Positions 17,422 through 26,434 of a DNA stretch of 64,000 nucleotides are shown here, in pieces. Position 1 is the stretch's first letter, and the number at the start of each line of letters is the position of its first letter. The notes below the pieces were generated by a model that saw only the letters and a program-made list of their open reading frames with translations, had not been told where the DNA came from and did not search any database. The stretch comes from Halodesulfovibrio sp. MK-HDV (GTDB lineage Bacteria; Desulfobacterota; Desulfovibrionia; Desulfovibrionales; Desulfovibrionaceae): contig NZ_WYDS01000006.1 in the NCBI RefSeq assembly GCF_009914765.1, positions 1-64,000 on the forward strand, read 5' to 3'. The position numbers and the translations under genes were made by a program.

Positions 17422-17682
17422 TGTTCGTTACTCCAGTATTGTTAGTATCCCTTGCTTTTGCAGAGATATTTGTATTTTAGGCAGTTTGTTAAGAAGTGTT
17501 TTTCTGCGTTCAATTTTGTTAATGCAACAGCAAAGTTAGCCGTTTTACTGTATGCAAGCCTTAGAGTTCGGTAAAGTGTATTTCTTTTACCATTCGTTCG
17601 GCACTTATTTGCTTTATGCCCTGTGTATAGTACAGTGTCACAGTCAAAAGCGTTAAAACATATTTTTTGTATGAGGTTAGTA

Positions 17683-20600
17683 GTGCGTGTAGCAATACGT
17701 ATAGTTTTTTATTTCTTCCTTACGGTAGCCGTTTGTCTCGGTGGTCTTTTGGCGTATGCGGGATGGTATATCCAATCTTCCAATTTTCCAGAACTGATTG
17801 AACGTAACCTCACAGAGGCGACGGGGTATCAGTGGAATATTAATGGTGAGTTGGATCTTTCTATTGTCCCGTTGGCCATTGAAGCCTCGGACGTGAAGGT
17901 TGTTGATCCTGACACAGGCACAGCTATTGTGAGCGTAGGCGGCGTACAATCCAGCGTAGACATTCCAACACTCCTTGAGGGCAAGATCTTCATTGATCAT
18001 TTGAGCTTGCAGGACTTGGAAGTTGTTCTTTCTGATGAACTGCTGACGAGAGATAAAGACGACATGGCCGATGTTGATGTGAAGTTCTCCATGGGTGATA
18101 TCGCCGGTGGTTTTGACTTGCAGGGCATCGATATTCAACGTGGCCGTGTGGTATGGGAACGCAAAACTGACAACGGAAAAGATTTTGTTGCTGCAACAGA
18201 TATGAACTTGCAGGTTAATTTTAGTACAAAAACATTATTCGATATATCGTGCGCCATTGAAAGCAATATTGTGCCTACACAGGGGCAGTTGCAGCTGGTT
18301 GGCGAGACTGACTTTACGTCCAAAACCCTTACTATCGAAAACGTTATCGGTACGCTGGACTGGACTGGCAGTGTAGAACTGGAAGGGCGTGTTGTTCCTA
18401 CAGCTATTAACGTCGTGTATGATGTAAACTGGCCTTCGGGTGAAGTTAAACTTACTGATGTTAAGGCAGAAGTTGCCAAGGGCAGACTGGCCTTTAATGG
18501 TAAGCTTACAGATAGTACCAACGAGAACTGGAAGCTTGCCGGTGATGCTGTTGTGCAGGACTTGAGCTTGTCATATTGGTTTGGTTTTACTGAGAACTTG
18601 CCGACTAGCTTGAATCACGCACTTGATAGCATTGACGGTACACTTACTGTTGTGATGACAAAGGATCGCGTGTGGTCTGACAACTTGAAAGCTGATGTGC
18701 TGGGCATGAAGCTTACTGGTGTCGGCGGCGTTAAAGATTTTTCTGCCCCGGTGATCTATATTGATGCTAAGGGCAATGACATTGATGTAAACAAAATTTT
18801 TCCAGAAATAGGCCTGAACCCGCCGAAGGTGTTACCTAAGCCGACGGATGATTCTCCGCCAATTTTCCGCTACACGCCTGATGAGCCAGCAGATGCTAAA
18901 CCGGCTGCAAAGAAAGTTGCTAAATCTGCATCAAAGACTGATCCGAAAGCAGTATCAAAGGCGTCGCCTAAAAAGGGTACTGAAAAAGCGGCTGCGGATA
19001 AGAAGTCAAAAGCCAAAGCTAAAACCAATGCCAAGGCTAAAGCTAAAGACGACCCGCTTGACGATTTTTCTGTGGGCTACGATATCCGCGTAGGTGCAAA
19101 ACGCGCCACGGCGTATGGCTTTGTTGTGAACGATCTTGCGTTCCGTTGCTGGCCAGCGCCGAACAATGACACGCTCACTTCCTATAAGATTGGTAACGCA
19201 TACGGCGGCAGTCTGGATTCCGTGCTGACTATTACCGATGATCTTCATTTGAAAGCCACATTCAAAAAAGTGAAAACAGCAGAAATTGCCCGTATCCTTA
19301 CAGGCGATGCACTTATTGCAGGTGTTGCGGGCGGCACAATCGATGTGCGTGCAAAAGCACGTACCGTGTTTGGTCTGGTCGCAGGGCTTGGCGGCAAGAT
19401 TAATGCTGTTTTTAGAGATGGGTATGTGAAGTCTCTGGGTAAACAGCGGGCTGACGGTAAAATCGCATCCAGCAAAAACTTTTTTAAAGAACTGAAAATT
19501 GATTTGTCCGGTAAAAGCCTGACAAAAGTGCCTGATAAAGCTGGTAATGACCTTCCATATTTTTGGGATCTGTCTGTGTTTTTCGACAGAAAAGATTCCG
19601 CTGTTTCGTACCTTACCAAAGTTAAAGGTCCGATCACTATGAGCGCAAAACGGGTGTTGCCTGTGCGCGGTGATAATGTCGATCTGGATATGACCTGGAA
19701 CGGAACTATGGCTGTAAACGAAACACGGGTTCCGCTCACAGCACGTCTGGTAAGCAAGTGCACATACAATATGGAGACAGAAGATCTGTCTATCCGTGAC
19801 GGTATGTTTACCTTTGACAACCAGAGCTTCAGAGTTGAGGGCAACGGTAAGCAGTTTATTACTGCGCCTGAAATTAAGGGTACTTTTGCGGGACAGGAAT
19901 TTGATCTGCGACCGCTTTTAACTACGCTTGACCTGTTGCGCTGGCAGCCGCGTGATGCAGCTGCATTCAGACGTGCAAGTCTGCGTGGTGAATTTGATAT
20001 ACGTAAAGGACGCTACGCTCTCTATAATGTAGTAGGTTACGTGGATGATTCCGCATTGAAAGGTTCTGTGCTGGTTAACCTTAACGGTACAATTCCAACC
20101 ATACGTGCAGACGCAGCTCTTGGTGATATTATGCTGACGCGCTATTTCCCACCGGAAGATGTGGATGTGCGTGCTGAAGTTTTCAATGAAAAACCGTGGG
20201 ATCTGGATTGGTTGAACAAAATTGATATGAAGGGCAGTTTGAAAGTAAGTTCCCTGCGCTTTGATCCTATTGATGCACAAGATTTGGTAACGCCTATTAG
20301 CATAGGTGATGGCAAGGTGCAGATAGGGCCGTTGGAAGCAACCATGTATAATGGTACGTTCTCCGGTGAATTCGGGGGTGTTCTCAACGGCAAGCTGGAT
20401 AGTAAAATTGTGGCTAATGCCAACAGCGTAGACTTGGCGCTGGCATCAAAGGGTGCTGCGGGCGAAGATTACCTTGGTGGAATGGGCACAGGCTATGTGG
20501 AAGCCCATGGGCAACTAGGTTCCAGCTACGACATACTTGCAAACCTTGATGGCATCTGGGGTATTTCAGTAAAAGACGGCTTCTTCGGATTCAGCAAAGA

Positions 20601-20961
20601 TAAAAAAGGCAAGATCCAAAAAACAACATTCACCTCCGCGGTGAGTGATGGTGATATTAAACAGGGCGTTTTGAGTAGTAACAATACAGCTGTTGTTTCA
20701 CCTTTTGTTGATATGCGCGGTGGCGGTAAAATCGACCTGCCGAAGAGGCATATTGATTACAAGGTAAACGTAACATACGCCCGTATCCCAACGGTTCCTG
20801 TAACCATTGTGGGCGACTGGAATGATCCTAAAGTTACGGTGGACGGCTTAAGCGTTGTTCCGCGTACTGTCGGTAAAATTGGCGGTGGTGTTTTCTCCAT
20901 TCTTAAGGATGCCGTACTCATTCCATTTAGAGCCTTGGATTTACTCCCGTCCAGTAAATAA
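17683..20961 (+). CDS. AsmA family envelope protein
   Basis: About 1,092 residues. An N-terminal membrane anchor (AIRIVFYFFLTVAVCLGGLLAY cut to its core FYFFLTVAVCLGGLL) leads into an AsmA/YhjG-type domain that begins NLTEATGYQWNINGELDLSI; AsmA-like proteins span the periplasm and are linked to outer-membrane lipid transport. The C-terminus shows the usual AsmA end: GKIDLPKRHIDYKVNV and PVTIVGDWNDPKVTVDG. In the middle (about residues 410-470) lies a Lys/Ala/Ser-rich low-complexity linker, unusual for the family. I chose GTG at 17683 because GAGGT precedes it; ATG codons at 17671 and 17623 have no ribosome site. It is followed by a terminator and is transcribed alone. Confidence 0.85.
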   Translation: MRVAIRIVFYFFLTVAVCLGGLLAYAGWYIQSSNFPELIERNLTEATGYQWNINGELDLSIVPLAIEASDVKVVDPDTGTAIVSVGGVQSSVDIPTLLEGKIFIDHLSLQDLEVVLSDELLTRDKDDMADVDVKFSMGDIAGGFDLQGIDIQRGRVVWERKTDNGKDFVAATDMNLQVNFSTKTLFDISCAIESNIVPTQGQLQLVGETDFTSKTLTIENVIGTLDWTGSVELEGRVVPTAINVVYDVNWPSGEVKLTDVKAEVAKGRLAFNGKLTDSTNENWKLAGDAVVQDLSLSYWFGFTENLPTSLNHALDSIDGTLTVVMTKDRVWSDNLKADVLGMKLTGVGGVKDFSAPVIYIDAKGNDIDVNKIFPEIGLNPPKVLPKPTDDSPPIFRYTPDEPADAKPAAKKVAKSASKTDPKAVSKASPKKGTEKAAADKKSKAKAKTNAKAKAKDDPLDDFSVGYDIRVGAKRATAYGFVVNDLAFRCWPAPNNDTLTSYKIGNAYGGSLDSVLTITDDLHLKATFKKVKTAEIARILTGDALIAGVAGGTIDVRAKARTVFGLVAGLGGKINAVFRDGYVKSLGKQRADGKIASSKNFFKELKIDLSGKSLTKVPDKAGNDLPYFWDLSVFFDRKDSAVSYLTKVKGPITMSAKRVLPVRGDNVDLDMTWNGTMAVNETRVPLTARLVSKCTYNMETEDLSIRDGMFTFDNQSFRVEGNGKQFITAPEIKGTFAGQEFDLRPLLTTLDLLRWQPRDAAAFRRASLRGEFDIRKGRYALYNVVGYVDDSALKGSVLVNLNGTIPTIRADAALGDIMLTRYFPPEDVDVRAEVFNEKPWDLDWLNKIDMKGSLKVSSLRFDPIDAQDLVTPISIGDGKVQIGPLEATMYNGTFSGEFGGVLNGKLDSKIVANANSVDLALASKGAAGEDYLGGMGTGYVEAHGQLGSSYDILANLDGIWGISVKDGFFGFSKDKKGKIQKTTFTSAVSDGDIKQGVLSSNNTAVVSPFVDMRGGGKIDLPKRHIDYKVNVTYARIPTVPVTIVGDWNDPKVTVDGLSVVPRTVGKIGGGVFSILKDAVLIPFRALDLLPSSK

Positions 20962-20968
20962 GTGCAAC

Positions 20969-21107
20969 TTGTGCAGTGCAATTTGTTGCACAAACGACTT
21001 GTGCAAATGTGAAAAAAAATGCACCTTGGTCTTCAATCCTTGTGATTGGAGACCTTTTTTTATGCGCAGTATGTGTAACAACTTGCAGTAATGACTACGG
21101 TTGTGCA
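20969..21107 (+). promoter_or_regulatory. Cluster of TTGTGCA sites, candidate activator binding sites
   Basis: TTGTGCA occurs at 20969-20975, 20999-21005 and 21101-21107, with the inverse TGCACAA at 20987-20993. The first two form a perfect 7-base inverted pair separated by 11 bases. They lie 14 to 150 bases upstream of a sigma-54-like promoter that drives a sensor kinase and sigma-54 activator, the expected position for upstream activator sites. Confidence 0.5.
21028..21061 (+). terminator. Terminator of the AsmA-like gene
   Basis: GGTCTTCAATC and GATTGGAGACC pair with one G:T or mismatch and are followed by seven T. Confidence 0.9.
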
Positions 21108-21120
21108 GAAAAGTTCACTT

Positions 21121-21136
21121 TGGCACGACTTTTTCA
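21121..21136 (+). promoter_or_regulatory. Sigma-54-like promoter of the two-component operon
   Basis: TGGCACGACTTTTTCA matches the -24/-12 consensus TGGCACG-N4-TTGCA with one mismatch (T for G in the -12 element). It is 76 bases before the kinase ATG. Because the second gene of the operon is a sigma-54 activator, autoregulation is the natural inference. Confidence 0.55.
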
Positions 21137-21211
21137 TATATCGGCATAGAAAACGTCTACATATAAATAGATTACACTACGTCCCATCAATTTGATGAGA
21201 TTAGGATATAC

Positions 21212-22912
21212 ATGGAAATTGCAGATTTAAGTAAAGAGCGAAGTACGATCATCATCGCAATTGTAACACTGATTACAATTGGGCTTTCGCTTATTGTTTC
21301 GACAGGACAAACCTTACGTCAGCAGGAAGAAGCGCGCTTGCAGCATCTCAAATTAACTGCACGCTCTGTACTTCAGTCTGTTGATATTTCTTTGCGCACC
21401 GGTATTCTTACTCAGAATGATAAGGTGGCGGGACTACCGAGTACCGCAAAATTTTTCCGCGAGCTACAGCGAAGCGGCGAAGTAATGTTTGTTGGTCTGC
21501 TTGATGAAAAGGGCGGCCAAATTCTTTCTTCCCTCGAGGGTGGCGCTTCTAATACCATTCTGTTCCCGCAGCAGGCTATTCCTACAATGGTGCAGACTGG
21601 CACATGGGACGGCATCGCCAAGTTCGGTGACCGTCGTGTATACGTGTATGCCAAGCATAGTCAGGGGCTGGAGACACAGTCGCTGGAACCGGATGCACCG
21701 AAGAGAAACACCTTCCTTGTTGTTGGTCTGGACATGACCAAGCACTTTGCCATCTACAAAGGGTTCAAACAGAACGCACTGTTTCAGGCTGCATATATTC
21801 TCATAGCCGCAATTTTTACATGGGCGCTTGCTATGGCGTTACTCAAACGACGAGAGCTTGCAGGCAAAGCCTTACAGCTTGAACGTTTTCAGGCGCGTTT
21901 GCTTGATAACCTGCCGGATGGGCTTCTTATTGTAAGTCCGGATAATGTGATCCGAGCCGCAAACCCCGCCGCGCATGATGTCTTTCAAGCAAAGGGCAGT
22001 GGGCTTGCCGGACTCTCGGTATCAGATCTTCCTGAAGATCTAGCAAATTGCCTTAAAAATTTACCGCTGGATTCCAACGCAAACTGGGAACAGGTAACGG
22101 TTCAGGGTTCGCATCTGGAAATTCTTTCCGTGCCGCTTAAAGAGCACAAAGAAGCCGGTTCCCGACTCGTTTTGATTCGTGACAGAACGCGTTTCCGTGA
22201 GCTGGAAAAAAGTTTGCAGGATGCTGAAAAGATGGCTGCCCTCGGCACAATTGCCGCAGGTATGGCGCACGAAATCAGAAACCCGCTCAGCGCATTACGT
22301 GGTTTTGCACAATATTTCGCCAAAAAATTTAAAGGCAAAGAACCGGACGAAACATACGCTCAAACTATGATTACCGAAGCCGACAGGCTGAACCGCGTAA
22401 TTACAGACTTGCTGTATCTTTCCCGTCCGCGTGCTGTTCAAAAAGAAAAAGTAGATCTTCTGGAGCTTTCAGAGGGCATCAGCAACTTGCTGCGTCTTGA
22501 TCTGGAAGGAAAAGATGTTCAGTTGGAAGTCAGCCTCGAGTCATCATACGTGCAGGCAGATGCTGATTTATTGAAGCAGACAGTTATTAACCTGATGCTC
22601 AACAGCCTTGATGCGATGGAAGCAGCCGGAACCGAGAAAAAGCAGATTCATATTGCGTCTGCTCACGGTGAAGATGGTGTTTGGATTTTTGTTCGGGATA
22701 ACGGCCCCGGCATGGACAAGCAGCAGATAGATCAAGCATTCGAACCATTTTATACTACAAAATCAAAAGGCACTGGCCTCGGGCTTGCCTTAATCAACAA
22801 AACCATGATGGAACACGAAGGAAAGGCATTGATTGAATCCAGTGCCGGACGCGGATGCACCATCGCACTCTTTTTCCCCGACGTGGAAGATGAGGAAAAT
22901 TATGTCTTATAA
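21212..22912 (+). CDS. Two-component sensor histidine kinase (ZraS/AtoS-like)
   Basis: 566 residues. TM1 about 12-32, a periplasmic sensor region about 33-188, TM2 about 189-211, a PAS domain about 225-325, then HisKA with the phosphorylated His353 in MAHEIRNPLSALRG, and an HATPase domain with QTVINLMLNSLDAM (N box), VRDNGPGM (G1) and TTKSKGTGLGLAL (F/G2). The layout matches the ZraS/HydH/AtoS group that pairs with sigma-54 activators. Start ATG at 21212 follows TTAGGATATAC. It overlaps its response regulator gene by 11 bases. The signal is unknown; the periplasmic domain carries no recognisable ligand motif or metal-binding His cluster. Confidence 0.93.
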   Translation: MEIADLSKERSTIIIAIVTLITIGLSLIVSTGQTLRQQEEARLQHLKLTARSVLQSVDISLRTGILTQNDKVAGLPSTAKFFRELQRSGEVMFVGLLDEKGGQILSSLEGGASNTILFPQQAIPTMVQTGTWDGIAKFGDRRVYVYAKHSQGLETQSLEPDAPKRNTFLVVGLDMTKHFAIYKGFKQNALFQAAYILIAAIFTWALAMALLKRRELAGKALQLERFQARLLDNLPDGLLIVSPDNVIRAANPAAHDVFQAKGSGLAGLSVSDLPEDLANCLKNLPLDSNANWEQVTVQGSHLEILSVPLKEHKEAGSRLVLIRDRTRFRELEKSLQDAEKMAALGTIAAGMAHEIRNPLSALRGFAQYFAKKFKGKEPDETYAQTMITEADRLNRVITDLLYLSRPRAVQKEKVDLLELSEGISNLLRLDLEGKDVQLEVSLESSYVQADADLLKQTVINLMLNSLDAMEAAGTEKKQIHIASAHGEDGVWIFVRDNGPGMDKQQIDQAFEPFYTTKSKGTGLGLALINKTMMEHEGKALIESSAGRGCTIALFFPDVEDEENYVL

Positions 22913-24533
22913 TAAACAGCTGTTAGTTATAGATGATGAACCGGCACTGCGCATGATGGTGCGTGCGGTTGTAGAAGATGCAGGCTGGAGTGTTGCCGAG
23001 GCAAGTTCTGGTGAAGCCGGTATCGACCATCTTGCATCGCACAATGTGAACGTAGTTCTCCTTGATATGCGGATGACAGGCATAGACGGCAGTGAAACGC
23101 TTGCCATTATTCAGGAAAAATATCCAAACTTACCTGTAATTATGCTTACAGCGTTCGGTACAGTCGGCTCAGCCGTTGAAGCAATGAAACGCGGTGCCTT
23201 TGATTATCTAAGCAAGCCCGCAGACAACGATGAGCTTATAGCCGTGCTTGAAAAAGCGTACACCCACGGCAGGCTGCTGGCGGAAAACGATAATCTGCGC
23301 AAAAAATTTATTGGCAACGATCCGTCCGAAAAAATCATCGGTGGATGTGCAGCCATGCAGGATATGCTTGAGCTTATCCGCCAAGTCGGGCCAACCGAGG
23401 CAACCGTACTTGTCATGGGTGAATCCGGTACCGGTAAAGAGCTTATTGCAGAAGCACTGCATGAGCGCAGCAACCGTGCCGCTTTTCCGATGGTTAAAAT
23501 TAACTGCGCAGCCTTACCGGGTAACTTGCTCGAAAGTGAGCTGTTCGGTTACGTCCGCGGTGCCTTTACCGGTGCAGTTAAAGACAAGCCCGGTCGGTTC
23601 CAGCTCGCAAAGGGTGGAACAATCTTTCTTGATGAGATCGGTGAAATGCCGATTGAGCTGCAAGCCAAACTTCTCCGTGCCCTGCAAGAGCGCGTGGTAG
23701 AGCCGCTTGGGGCAGTCAAACCAGTTGAGATTGACGTGCGAATTATCGCGGCAACAAACCGTAACCTCCGAGAAGCCGTTGCAAAAGGCGAGTTCCGCGA
23801 AGACCTCTATTTCCGACTCAACGTATTGGAGCTTATTTCTCCGCCGCTTCGTGATCGTCTTGATGACTTGCCGTTGCTCGTCAGCCGTCTACTCGACAAG
23901 CTCGGGCGCAAAAACCGTAAAAGTGTACGTGGTGTCAGTCCTGATTTTATGCAGAAGCTTACCACCCACGCATGGCCCGGTAACGTCCGTGAGCTTGAGA
24001 ATGTGCTCGAACGAGCGCTCATTCTTTCGCGTTCAGAGCTTCTCAACGTTGAGTCTTTGCCGCCAGTGTTTATCGATCCGCCAAAGGTTGCACCGACTAT
24101 GCAGACACAGTTTGTACAGCAGGATGGTATGGCTTCAGGGCAGCAGAATTATGGTCAGCCGAATCTCAATGCGCCATCCGGTGCAGAGTTTTCCGGTCAA
24201 GGAGCGGCACAAAACGGGTTCGGGCAGCCAGAGTTTACCCCTACAGATTTCCATCGTACCGACTTCAGCAGTCAAGGTGGCTACAATAATCAAGCAGCTT
24301 ATAACGGGCAGCAGGGGTACAACGGGCAAGCAGAGCAAATGCCGCCTCAAAATGGCAACGGTTCACGGACTATTTCTAGACCCAAGACACTTGATGATGC
24401 AGAGCGGCAAGCGCTCATAGAGGCGCTCAACGCTAACGGTGGGCACCGTGAACGCACTGCAGATGCGCTTGGCATTAGCAGGCGTACGCTCCAGTACAAG
24501 TTACGCAAATATGGTTTGACCAAGAGAAGTTAG
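22902..24533 (+). CDS. Sigma-54 dependent response regulator (NtrC family)
   Basis: 543 residues, partner of the preceding kinase. Receiver domain 1-120 with acidic pair D11/D12, phosphoacceptor D55 (VLLDMRMTG) and Lys in LSKPADN. AAA+ domain about 145-385 with Walker A GESGTGKE, the sigma-54 contact loop GAFTGA and Walker B FLDEIGEM. C-terminal Fis-type helix-turn-helix ends ADALGISRRTLQYKLRKYGL. Between the AAA+ and DNA-binding domains lies an unusual linker of about 95 residues rich in Gln, Asn, Gly and Tyr with repeats such as YNGQQGYNGQ. The ATG at 22902 is inside the kinase gene end (GAGGAAA upstream). It should activate sigma-54 promoters, probably including its own. Confidence 0.94.
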   Translation: MSYNKQLLVIDDEPALRMMVRAVVEDAGWSVAEASSGEAGIDHLASHNVNVVLLDMRMTGIDGSETLAIIQEKYPNLPVIMLTAFGTVGSAVEAMKRGAFDYLSKPADNDELIAVLEKAYTHGRLLAENDNLRKKFIGNDPSEKIIGGCAAMQDMLELIRQVGPTEATVLVMGESGTGKELIAEALHERSNRAAFPMVKINCAALPGNLLESELFGYVRGAFTGAVKDKPGRFQLAKGGTIFLDEIGEMPIELQAKLLRALQERVVEPLGAVKPVEIDVRIIAATNRNLREAVAKGEFREDLYFRLNVLELISPPLRDRLDDLPLLVSRLLDKLGRKNRKSVRGVSPDFMQKLTTHAWPGNVRELENVLERALILSRSELLNVESLPPVFIDPPKVAPTMQTQFVQQDGMASGQQNYGQPNLNAPSGAEFSGQGAAQNGFGQPEFTPTDFHRTDFSSQGGYNNQAAYNGQQGYNGQAEQMPPQNGNGSRTISRPKTLDDAERQALIEALNANGGHRERTADALGISRRTLQYKLRKYGLTKRS

Positions 24534-24580
24534 GTTGGCTTTAGGGGCTTGCCTCTAGTGCGCTTGCCAGCTGGCCTTTT

Positions 24581-24657
24581 GCCTCCGGCGGCTGGGCTGA
24601 AACTTTTTAGGAAAAGTTTCCCCCAGACCCCCATCAAAAACTTTTTATTTGCGATGG
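24581..24657 (+). repeat. Dispersed composite repeat
   Basis: GCCTCCGGCGG, stem CTGGG..GAAACTTTT / AAAAGTTTC.CCCAG, ACCCCCATCAAAAACTTTTT and TTTGCGATGG, followed by GGCTGCGGCTTATGC and CCACTACC. It lies downstream of the response regulator gene. The hairpin may act as its terminator, as no other is visible. Left of it, GCTTGCCAGCTGG is a decayed copy of the CGCTTGCCAGCGG box. Confidence 0.85.
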
Positions 24658-24827
24658 CAGCTTGTTTCTTGAGTTGGGCTGCGGCTTATGCGCCACTACC
24701 TTGTGTGTTGAGACATATTTGATGGTGTTATTTATGGGTACTGTGCTGTTTAGCCTTGCTGCATTTAGTTACTGAGGTTTTGTTTGTAACTGATTGGTAT
24801 TTTTATTTATCGTTTCTTCACATCAAC

Positions 24828-25481
24828 ATGTTATCAAAGAGAAATACCTTGTTTGGTCCAAATCCCAATGACAAAGAGCCTATGAAAGGATTTCCGCAAG
24901 TCGGATATCTTAAAAATTTCATCACATCTGAAAATATTATCGTTGGTGACTACACCTATTATGATGATCCAGATGGTGTAGAGAACTTTGAAAAGAATGT
25001 TCTCTATCACTTTCCCTTCATCGGGGACAAATTAATCATCGGTAAATTTTGCGCAATTGCCCGCGCGACAACATTTATCATGAATGGGGCAAACCATAAG
25101 GTCTCTGGATTCTCGACATATCCTTTTCAGATTTTTGGTAACGGCTGGGAAAAAGTAATGCCCGAAAGCGGTGATCTGCCATTTAAGGGAGACACTGTCA
25201 TAGGCAATGATGTGTGGATAGGATACGACGCAACCATCATGCCCGGTGTTACCATCGGAAACGGTGCTATTATTGCCAGCAAGGCTGTTGTAACAAAAGA
25301 TGTTCCGCCATACGCAGTTGTGGGCGGGAATCCAGCAACAGTGCTTAAATATCGTTTTGATGAAACCACCATTAGTGAGCTTACCAAAATTGCATGGTGG
25401 GATTGGTCAAAAGAAAAAATCACCCGAAATCTTGAAGCTGTTGTAGGAAATAACATAGAAGCACTACGTAGCGCTCAATAA
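24828..25481 (+). CDS. Vat-like xenobiotic O-acetyltransferase
   Basis: 217 residues of left-handed beta-helix (hexapeptide repeat) acetyltransferase, closest in pattern to the Vat streptogramin A acetyltransferases and CatB chloramphenicol acetyltransferases: GPNPND at the start, [19 protein letters not shown], catalytic His in [25 protein letters not shown], then [20 protein letters not shown] and [14 protein letters not shown]. Whether it modifies an antibiotic or a natural metabolite cannot be told; such genes are common on chromosomes of environmental bacteria. The ATG at 24828 matches the start of family members although the ribosome site is poor; the frame extends 24 codons upstream. 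It follows a repeat element and ends at a terminator. Confidence 0.88.
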   Translation: MLSKRNTLFGPNPNDKEPMKGFPQVGYLKNFITSENIIVGDYTYYDDPDGVENFEKNVLYHFPFIGDKLIIGKFCAIARATTFIMNGANHKVSGFSTYPFQIFGNGWEKVMPESGDLPFKGDTVIGNDVWIGYDATIMPGVTIGNGAIIASKAVVTKDVPPYAVVGGNPATVLKYRFDETTISELTKIAWWDWSKEKITRNLEAVVGNNIEALRSAQ

Positions 25482-25504
25482 ATTTCTGGAATAGACTGTA
25501 AATA

Positions 25505-25541
25505 GAAAAGACCTGTGTTCACGACATCAGGTCTTTTTTTG
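25505..25541 (+). terminator. Terminator of the Vat-like gene
   Basis: AAAAGACCTG and CAGGTCTTTT with an 11-13 base loop, followed by seven T. Confidence 0.88.
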
Positions 25542-25570
25542 TGTCATATGAGGGACTAGGTAAAATAAAA

Positions 25571-25607
25571 GAAGAGACCTGACGTGTAATGCGTCAGGTC
25601 TCTTTTA
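25571..25607 (-). terminator. Terminator of the minus-strand secreted protein gene
   Basis: AAGAGACCTGACG and CGTCAGGTCTCTT form a perfect 13-base stem; the minus strand continues with CTTTTATTTT. It shares the GACCTG stem with its neighbour at 25505. Confidence 0.8.
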
Positions 25608-25713
25608 AATCTTATCGTGGTGTTTAGTTAAGTGCATCAACAGGCGGTGGTGCTGGTTACGGATGAGCGGAGGGCTAGTTCTGTGTAGATTGCGCCTGGA
25701 TGCGTGTTTCAAA

Positions 25714-26124
25714 CTATTGCCAGTGGCCGTTTTTATATTGGCGGATTTTAGTAACGCGGTTCTTTTCAGCAACACGGAATTGCTGCTGCATAACCTCTTG
25801 CTTTGAGCGTCCCATCGCTTCGTACGTTACTTTTACATATTTGATGGTGCCAACATAAGCTCCTGAGTTTTTAACCTCATGGACGGCTACTTTAATACTG
25901 TCTTTCTTTAACTCGCAATAGGAACGAGTCCATGTACCGTCTGGGCGTTTTTCAGTTTTCACTTTTCCGCCGCAATCAGGCATCTGTCTGCACATCAAGT
26001 CAAGATGTTCTGTTGCATGTAGGCGCAGAGAATTTTGTAGTTCCTGTTGAGTAATAGCACTAGAAGGTGTGGTGAGCAGGCAAGTCGCGCAAGCCATAAT
26101 GAACAGAACCAAAACCTTTTTCAT
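25714..26124 (-). CDS. Small secreted protein of unknown function
   Basis: 136 residues with a clear Sec signal peptide (MKKVLVLFIMACATCLLTTP, cleavage likely after SSA). The mature part of about 113 residues holds four Cys (two around CRQMPDCGG and one in SYCELKK, with others), so a disulfide-bonded periplasmic protein is plausible. Start ATG at 26124 follows AGGAGATTCTC; the frame extends nine codons upstream. No family recognised. It is followed by its own terminator and is convergent with the Vat-like gene. Confidence 0.7.
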   Translation of the reverse strand: MKKVLVLFIMACATCLLTTPSSAITQQELQNSLRLHATEHLDLMCRQMPDCGGKVKTEKRPDGTWTRSYCELKKDSIKVAVHEVKNSGAYVGTIKYVKVTYEAMGRSKQEVMQQQFRVAEKNRVTKIRQYKNGHWQ

Positions 26125-26393
26125 GAGAATCTCCTGAAGATTGGATGACAATACCAGAGGTCGCTGCTGCGAAAATACCTGCAGGGGCTAACTGCTAAGG
26201 GTGTTGCCATGGTCAGTTGTAATTTCTCTTGTTAGGATAATGTGGTGCAGTGCCATTGATTGTGAGCAGAAAGTATGGCTGAATAAGAATAGGAGTGCGA
26301 GATTTCAAGAAGAGGGCAAGATGAGAAGTATGAGCTTAGTATGTGTCGTATGTTCGTTTTAGTAAGGCACAATGCGAATTTTAACAATCAGAA

Positions 26394-26422
26394 ATGCCCG
26401 ACAGGGGCTTCCTGCCGGGCAC
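26394..26422 (-). terminator. Hairpin after the VWA-OmpA gene
   Basis: TGCCCGACAGG and CCTGCCGGGCA pair with one mismatch. The minus-strand T run is short (ATTTCTG), so this is a likely but weak terminator. The gap 26125-26434 shows nothing else. Confidence 0.6.
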
Positions 26423-26434
26423 TTGTTGTATGGA

